Origin: Phyllostachys edulis
Lineage: Eukaryota; Streptophyta; Magnoliopsida; Poales; Poaceae
Assembly (NCBI GenBank): GCA_036346405.1
Contig: CM070548.1
Location: 52,420,279 to 52,484,278, forward strand
Length of the DNA: 64,000 nucleotides
Reading direction: 5' to 3'
The position numbers and the translations under genes are program-made. The notes below the pieces were generated by a model, which was not told the DNA's origin, ran no database searches, and saw only the letters and a program-made list of their open reading frames with translations. Of this stretch, positions 57,412-64,000 are shown one piece after another. Within the stretch, counting starts at the first letter, position 1. Each line of letters begins with the position of its first letter.

Positions 57412-59448
57412 TGTAATATTTCGAAAATAACCCTCTTGGGGACCCGTGCGTAATTAGACGAAAGGGGATACATAAAAAGGGAATATTTTGGAGTTTTTAG
57501 GGAGGAGTTGGTTCGTACCGGGATAAAAGGATCAAGGAGAGAGTGGATTCTAGAAAACCCTAGACAGGTTTTTATTTTCTCCCGTGCGCCGCCATCTTGT
57601 TTCTCTCTTTTGCTCAGCCAATCTCCTATCAGACGTAGTGACCGCCTGTGCCTAAACGCTCGCTACCATGTGGATCTTTGTTTCTCCTACCGCCAGCGTA
57701 GTTGAATACCCTCATCGCCAAGACTGCCATCACGCCGCTTGTTGCGTGGATCATGTATTGCCCATTGCATGCGCCAAAGCAGATGAGATGAGATTTTTTT
57801 CCAGCCGGTTGGCTACCCACGTAAGTGATGCAGCGTTTCATTAATTGTGCTACTGCTGATGTTCATGCGTTAGGTAAAGGCTGCATTAGTAGTTAATTAG
57901 TTTTGTCCACCTTGCATTGTATGCATGCAGGTGTGTCATTGTTGTATTAAAGGAGAGAGGTGAAATACTAGTACGCATGTATCTGTTGGCATTAAAATTA
58001 ATTAGTAGTGCAAGATTTATTGTATACATGGTTAGATAGTGCTAATTAGTAGTTAACTAATTTGGCCATATGCTTTGTATGCATGCGGTTGGTAGTAGAG
58101 CAACTAGCACTAGAAATTAACTAGTAGTGTAACTTTGCTTTGTATGGATGCATGCTGCCTTGAACAGTAGATAGAGAGAGATTTAATTAGAGATTTGAAT
58201 TGAGATTAATTAGAGAGGGGTTTTAGAATTTTCTAGTCGAGGGGCCAATTAGTATATCTGTTTAGTCTGCTGTTCTGTTATACGATCATTTCGGGCACCT
58301 TAATGGTGAATTTTGGGATTGTCATCTACTAGTTAATTGTAGATAATTTCAGTCTCTTTCCATAGAGTATTTAATCATGTCGATCGGATGAGTAATGTTC
58401 AAGTTATGAATTTAGGAAGGCTCGCTGTCGAAGATGATAGATCGGTCTTCTAGAATAAAAAGCGGGGGTTAGATTATTTAAGTAGAAGTCATGGTAATCT
58501 AAGAAAATGTGGGAAATTTTGTGTAGATTCCAGAATGGGGTGGTTTGCCATGATCGGACTTGTGAGTCAAAAGTTCGCCTTTTTAGTACCGGAATGACAA
58601 GAGGTGATTTGTTTGATGCACGGGAAGCGTTGTGGATTTGGGGGACATGTATGAGTGATATCAATTAATTGTTGTTCTTGTGATATTGTAGCTTGTATTG
58701 AAATTTGAGTGTTTATTGTAGGAGAGACGTCGTGCTTGTTGCCATCTTCTTACCAAACCGTGCGTCACAACTAGTAGAGGCAAGTGCATGGTAGACAACG
58801 ATCAATGATTGATCACTGTATTTATTTATCTTTCATTACTGTTATTGTTGTGCTTTTATTTTTATTTAATTGCAAGCAATGGAATGGTATGACTATATCT
58901 TGTTGATGAACATGAGGAAAATTGATATGATGAATATGATGAAATTATGCATTTTGCATTCATAAGCATCTTTACATATGAGCAGGTGATCATGACTGAT
59001 CACAACTCCACGGGAGTGGAGGAGGTCCCCGATCCTTGATGAGGATCGGGCTTAAGAGTGAACGTTGTCGCGAGCGTTCACTCATACTATACCGGTATAT
59101 GCGAAAGAAGTGCATGTGGACATATAGAGTAGGGTTGCATTGAGATATGAGATGAATGTGTGTGAAAACAAAGAGAAGAGAACAACATGAGAATATTAAT
59201 AGAAGGACATGTGATGATAATAAAGTTGTTGAATACTGTTGATTTATCATTGTCCGTTGTGTATTGATGTATTTGCTGAGTCGTGGACTCACCCTTGCTC
59301 TTTGCTGTTTTTAGGTGATTGTTGAGGGCATCACGATTGAGATGGACTAGTGCACATGTGATAGTTTCATGCTTCAGACACATGATTATTTGCCACGAGA
59401 ACCATTTGATTCATTATTGCTGGACTACTTTTAGGACATGTTAGAAAT
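57412..59448 (+). repeat. Element G 3' LTR (truncated)
   Basis: It starts TGTAATATTTCG and matches the 5' LTR up to GACATGTTAGAAA, then is cut by element H at 59449. The remaining roughly 290 bases of this LTR are not found later in the window. It lacks the MITE-like insertion. Confidence 0.88.
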
Positions 59449-61169
59449 TGTTGGACCGAAAAGGTGACTAGAGGGGGGTGAACAGGAGCACGACCAATTT
59501 TTCTCTTAGATCGGATTCAACACGTTTTCACTCTAATAGCTATGGAAGCTATGAAGATCAAAGTACAAGCACAGCGGAAGATTTGTATTGAATCCAATCG
59601 AAACCCGGAAGCAAAACAACCAAAATTACCAAAAAAACTCAACTCACAATGAGTTGGTCGGTCAGACCTCTCAGCCTAGCAGTCTGACCGCTCCATGGGG
59701 CGGTCTGACATCACAAATGGGCGGTCTGACCTCCAGCCTGATGAATAGTGAAATCAGCTGGAACTTCCAAAACATAAAATGGTCTAACTTTTGATTCGTG
59801 ACTCCAAACCTTACCAAACTTGAGACATACCTTCTCTAGGATGTCAAGAACCTATTCCAATCAACGATCGTGAAGATCGTTGCCAAAGTCCCGACCTTTT
59901 TCCGTTTGAGTGAAGGATGCTCCAAAACCGAGTCAAAATCGAAATATGATCTAAAGACTTGCTCGTGGGTGATTGATGATCAAGATGATCTAAATACATG
60001 TCACAGCAAGCTAGATCAAGGCAAGAAACTAAGAGAAAACTCGCGGATCAAAGAAATACTGAAAATCACCAAATAGAGAGAAAGAACACAAACAGAAACG
60101 TTTTTGAAAAATCTTTCCTTGGATTGATTTGATATGATGTTGGTTTACAGCCACTCCATCAAGGAGGATAAAGACTCAACACATGAGCACGAAATCAAAT
60201 CCAAAACTCTAGAACCCTAACCTCCCACTATCCTCTCCCTAAGCACCAAAGGCAAACTAGGGTTTCACAAAAGAAAGGGTTAAGAAGGTGCTGGCCAGCA
60301 CCCTCTCCTATTTATAATGGAGGCTTAGCTTCTAGAAGGAAAACCCTAATGGGCACCCGTTAGGCCCACACACAAACGGATTCACTCACGCACGTATTTT
60401 AAAGCGTCGTCTTCATCTCCTCTTGACCTAATCCGCTTCTCCTTGCGCCGTCTTGTGCCGCGGGTTGGCAAAAGGTCACCAAGGTGGTATTTAGGTGAAA
60501 TTACCAAAATACCCCTTTTCGATCTTTTTGCAAAGACCGAGTCCAATCTGCGTGAAGCACTTCCATGCTTCGCCACGTGTAGGTTGATCCAGCGGCTCTC
60601 ATCATGTCGGCAAGTCTCTCCCATCCAGCTCCCACCGAAACCACCATAGCACTTGCACCGATCCCCGCGCCACTTGATCCAACCCGTCGCACCGAACTGC
60701 CCGTTCGGTCACCTTTGTCCCTTTTGAGCCATGCTTGACTCCATTGACTTCACCCGGCACCCCCCATCGTTCTGGACCTCCGCTCTCCAAGCTTAGTCCC
60801 GATCATCCTCTCCGTTGACCGTCGTTGACCTCCAACCAACCTGCACAACAATAGACAAACAAATCGATTCTGGGAACAAATTCTTCGCAACTTGACCCAC
60901 GTTAGTCAAAACATGCATCATGCAACACGTATGCACTGAAACCCATGAATATGACCTAACTCAACAATCATCGCCACCTTTTGGCCCATGAACAGTAAGA
61001 ACCCGGTTAGACCGCCTTGCGATTGGCGGCCCGATTTGTATCCACAACGCCGGTCGACCACCTGGATGACATCGGTTAAGCTTTAAGCGGCAGATTCGAC
61101 AAACCTTCAACACCATTGCCAATTGTAACATCATCCTAAGATCGTGCACATATCCCCATGATATCCACA
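59449..61169 (-). repeat. Element H 3' LTR (about 1.7 kb)
   Basis: The minus strand reads TGTGGATATC...CGGTCCAACA, with TG/CA ends. It contains a minus-strand TATA box (60309-60316) followed by GGAGAGGGTGCTGG. The left end coincides exactly with the break in element G's LTR. Confidence 0.68.
60309..60316 (-). promoter_or_regulatory. TATA box of element H LTR
   Basis: Minus-strand TATAAATA followed by GGAGAGGGTGC; it supports the minus orientation of H. Confidence 0.55.
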
Positions 61170-61600
61170 ATCTCCCCCTTGATGAACACATTGGCAATTT
61201 CCAAAAAATGCAAGTTTTGAGGTTTGAAAGTAAAGAACTCACGTTTTCGCACAAAAGCACAACTTGGTCCAAATGCAAGAGAAAGCAAAGGAAATAACCA
61301 TGTTGGCTTCAGAATAGCATAGGCAAGTGAGATAAGTCAAAAGAAAGTAAGAAAGCTTTAATTTCCAAAGAAGAGTCAAAAATCTCACTTAAGGTCCATA
61401 TGAAAGAACAATTGTTCAAATTGACCTTTGATCATTGTGAGGTTGCAAGAATTGCCATTCAAGTTTAGAAATGGCAATAAGACCAGAAGAATGCAAAAAG
61501 GATACTCCTCATTTTTAAGAAAATCCCAAATTTTCTATTTTTCTCCAAATAGCTCCCCCTTTTAAATATTTTTGATACATCTTCTCCCCCTTTGACAATG
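61170..61600 (-). other. Polypurine tract and extra polypurine-like motifs of element H
   Basis: The minus strand has AAGGGGGAGAT at 61170-61180 next to the LTR, AAAAGGGGGAG at 61553-61563 and CAAAGGGGGAGAAG at 61581-61594. Confidence 0.6.
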
Positions 61601-62090
61601 GAGTCATCAAGGAATCAAGCCTTCCTCTCGTCCAGAAATGACAAATGCAGAATGAGGAAAATGCATAAGAAAGAGCATGCATGAAATGCAATGTAGTGGC
61701 TTCATTTTTTTTTTTTTTGTATTTTTCAATTGTTGAGTACAAGAAGTTTTGGAGATTACCCAAAAGAATAAGCTAGCATTTCTAATATTGCACAAGAAGA
61801 TATCAAGCCTGAAGGCGCTAGCAAGATCATGTTAAGACATATATATCAAAGCTAAGATAGAAGGCTCAATGTAAAGCAATGAATTATAACAATTTAAGCA
61901 AAGCTTCAAATTTAGCAAGTTCATCAATAGGGATCCTAAAATGATAATGGACATGTCAAAATGTCAATGTGAGATCAAAAGGCTAATAATGACCACTTTA
62001 AGAGACAAACAGGTCCTGAATTGAATCATTTTGCTCAAATTAGCTCAAACGCACATTTTTTTAACAATTTTTCATTTGCAATGATTATTA

Positions 62091-62247
62091 AAGTTGACTA
62101 ATGGTCTATCTTAGTGAATAAGATCCTAGACTAGGAGCCATCCACAAACTCTTCCTAAGCTTCGACCGGAAGTTGATTAAAGGTATATCTTAGTGAAGAA
62201 GATCCTGGACTAGGAGCCATCCACAAATCTTCCTAAGCTTCTACCAG
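62091..62247 (+). repeat. 79-bp tandem duplication
   Basis: Two adjacent units begin AAGTTGA at 62091 and 62170; both contain CTAGGAGCCATCCACAAA and TCTTCCTAAGCTT. They differ at several sites, so the duplication is not recent. Confidence 0.88.
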
Positions 62248-62520
62248 GGCGACAAATCTTAAGGTTCATGTCAGTTTTTGACAAGCAGTCCCTATGAGAT
62301 CGTTTGGATCATCAAACTATCTCTAAGTTCATGTCTTTGACATGCAATCTCGTGAGAGTAGTTTGGCACATTTTAACCATAAGACAATCTTGAAATTAAT
62401 TTTTCATTTTGCATTTTGCACAAGAGCAGTTTTAGATTCTCAGAAGAATAAGAAGCTCAGGTAATGGTCAATTCTAGATTCAAGAGCTAACAAAGCAATT
62501 TTGATAGGGCCAATGTCACA

Positions 62521-64000
62521 AAAGGAGCACTAAATAAAAGAGTACTGTAGATTGTCTTCTTTCACCGAACACAGCACAACCGGAGCTTCGAGCCATGGAG
62601 AAAAAAATGGTGGCGCTAGTGAAGTAAAAGAGAGGGATGGCTGAGGATAGGAAAAATGGATGGATTACCCCAAGGCGAAGCCGTAGGAGGTGGTGGCGCA
62701 GCGAGGGGCGGTCGGTGGCGAGGACAACGACGTCGGCGCGACTTGGGCTCACAGTGGCGCAGCTCTCCAGCGATGCTCTGGCGATGAGAGGGTGAGCACG
62801 GCGTAGATCACGACATCGTGAAGGCGATGGTGTAGACGGCGACGGTGGGGTGGGGTGGCGGTGACGGCGCCGGAATCGAAGAAACTTCAAGCCGGTTCTT
62901 GTGAAGGAAACTTCAATTAGGCAAATGAGAGAGGGAGAGGGTAGGGAGCTTGGGGGTTTGGGATGAGGAGGTGGAGAGCTACCTTGGGCTCCCTTTCATA
63001 GGGGCCGAGGGGCACCGGGGCGGCGAGGAGACATGGAGATCGTGGCGACGGCGGTTGCGATTTCGTGTGAACCACCGCGGAGAAAGGGGAGAAGGTGGGG
63101 GTCGAGGCGGAGGTGGGCGCGGGTCGTGCGCATGTGCGCGTGGATCACGGGGCGATTGGGGCGTCTGGTTGTGGAGCTCGCGCGCGCAACAATGGCGGCG
63201 GCACGAGTTTTGTTTTCTCTGGACAGTAAGGGAGAGGGGGAAAGGGAGATGGCGCGGTGGTGGAGATGGCCGACAGTGAGGGGCGGTGCCGGTGGCGGTG
63301 GCCGGAGGTGGTAGTCGAGCTTGGAGGTTCGGCCATGAAGCTATACAGCCATGGCAGCTTTTGGTTAGAGAAAGAACATAACAGGAAAGAATGGCTCGGA
63401 AGGAAGAAAGCTATTTGGAATAGAGAGAAGAAATTACTAAACTTAATTCCTGAAAGAAAGCACGAGCTCCAGCCCTGGACACGTCGCCCCGAAAGCTGTC
63501 ACCCGTCGGATGTTGAGCGGACGTCCACGATGGCATGACCCAGCTCCTACGCTTCGTCTGAACGGACGCATGCCAGCACTTCATCGCAGCCCAATTCCTG
63601 AAAGAAAGCGCGAGCTCCGGCCCTGGACACGTCACCCCGAAAGTTGTCACCTGTCAGATGTCGAGCGAACGTCCACGATGGCGTGACCCAGCTCCTGCGC
63701 TTCGTCCGAACGGACGCACGCCAGCGCTTCATCGTAGCCCACGTCGCCTCGCCAACTGCGTCTTCGTGAGTCTTCGGCTTGCCATCTCTACCCTCTCGCG
63801 AAGCTACGTCCCGTCGCTGCTCTCGCACCCGCCCCTCCATCTCCCTCCTCTTCCTCCTCTTGAAGCCGCCGCCCCTTTTCCCCCTGGCTCCTCTCTGGGC
63901 TTCCTACCTGGCTGCCTCCTCCGGCTAGCACCCGGCCGCCTCCTCCCTACCTGCACGGTGCCACCGCTGTCGCCGCCACCTCCTGTGGCACCTTCTCTCT
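62521..64000. other. GC-rich sequence without a supported gene
   Basis: This is rich in GGCGGTGGCG on the plus strand, so open frames on both strands are expected by chance. Read on the minus strand, a purine-rich AAAGGGAGCCC around 62985-62997 followed by a C/T-rich stretch resembles an LTR or promoter region. Continuation of element H or another LTR is possible, but no termini are visible. Confidence 0.35.
63445..63740 (+). repeat. 148-bp tandem duplication
   Basis: Two units start AATTCCTGAAAGAAAGC at 63445 and 63593. Both contain CCCTGGACACGTC, GACGTCCACGATGGC or ACGTCCACGATGGC, and CTTCGTC(T/C)GAACGGACGCA. They differ at roughly a tenth of positions or less. Confidence 0.9.

Larger units (their letters stand above)
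49660..59448 (+). mobile_element. Element G: Ty3/gypsy chromovirus-like retrotransposon, 3' LTR truncated
   Basis: The 5' LTR (49660-52298) is followed by a PBS, gag, protease, RT, RNase H, integrase with chromodomain-like tail, polypurine tract and a 3' LTR (57412-59448) cut by element H. The integrase C-terminus has RPVRILERSERVLKHKT and VLWTH-type blocks followed by SEREATWD, as in Tekay/Del-type chromoviruses. The left flank is ATCCT; the right flank is lost. pol is nearly in one register but carries about ten premature stops, mostly TAG. Confidence 0.9.
59449..62520 (-). mobile_element. Element H: copia element, Sirevirus-like, minus strand (partial)
   Basis: A minus-strand LTR (59449-61169) is preceded on that strand by AAGGGGGAGAT, a polypurine tract, and by further AAAGGGGGAG motifs. 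The LTR's minus-strand end is GGTCCAACA, abutting GAAAT of element G's broken LTR. The rest of the element extends right; how far is unclear, and no pol domain is seen before the window ends. Repeated polypurine motifs upstream of the 3' LTR are a known Sirevirus trait; the assignment is an inference. Confidence 0.6.

Noticed and set aside
62516..62890. Minus-strand frame of 124 codons starting MKFLRF
   Set aside because: Low-complexity Arg/Ser/Pro content from GC-rich sequence, no recognisable domain, no conserved context.
62950..63314. Plus-strand Gly/Arg/Trp-rich frames
   Set aside because: Overlapping frames in GC-rich repeats; no domain or homologue recognised.

Overview
This is nuclear DNA of a grass (Poaceae), probably a rice relative. 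The evidence is deeply nested LTR retrotransposons with the plant tRNA-iMet primer site (TGGTATCAGAGC), chromovirus-type Ty3/gypsy integrases, a short-LTR Ty1/copia element and one long single-exon CC-NB-LRR gene of the cereal type. The species cannot be fixed by reading. Almost everything except the 43.6-49.7 kb interval is transposon-derived.

Layout. (A) A Ty3/gypsy element on the minus strand spans 1-36947. Its 3' LTR is cut by the left window edge, and its 5' LTR (33749-36947, 3.2 kb) is complete. Its integrase gene is split by (B), a 22 kb plus-strand gypsy element (2243-24314) with giant 5.2-5.4 kb LTRs and an exact 5-bp target duplication TCTTC. B carries only a gag scrap of its own and holds (C), a minus-strand gypsy element with a 5.5 kb LTR, truncated in its integrase (about 8690-18223). 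A 5.2 kb solo LTR of C's family (D, 28508-33707) sits in A's leader with target duplication CTAGC/CTAAC.

Right of A lies a copia fragment (F, 36948-38060), which A interrupts. It is followed by a copia element with both LTRs (E, 38395-43643; 130-bp LTRs differing at 2 sites; target duplication AAAAT). E ends 425 bp upstream of an uninterrupted 1287-codon CNL immune receptor gene (44069-47932). Then comes a second chromovirus-like gypsy element (G, 49660-59448, plus strand) with a 275-bp MITE-like insertion in its 5' LTR. G's 3' LTR is broken by a minus-strand copia element with Sirevirus-like polypurine motifs (H, from 59449). The last 1.5 kb is GC-rich sequence with no gene I can support.

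The coding load is one plausible host gene (the CNL) plus decayed gag-pol genes. Noteworthy points are: U3 regions of two giant-LTR families built from GACCTCC-centred tandem and palindromic arrays; an R/U5-like module shared by three gypsy families; in-frame stops in A and G that mostly fit C-to-T change at CAG or CAA; and short lesions at CAG/CTG sites in E, B and C that may be consensus errors rather than biology. I found no convincing new non-transposon system.
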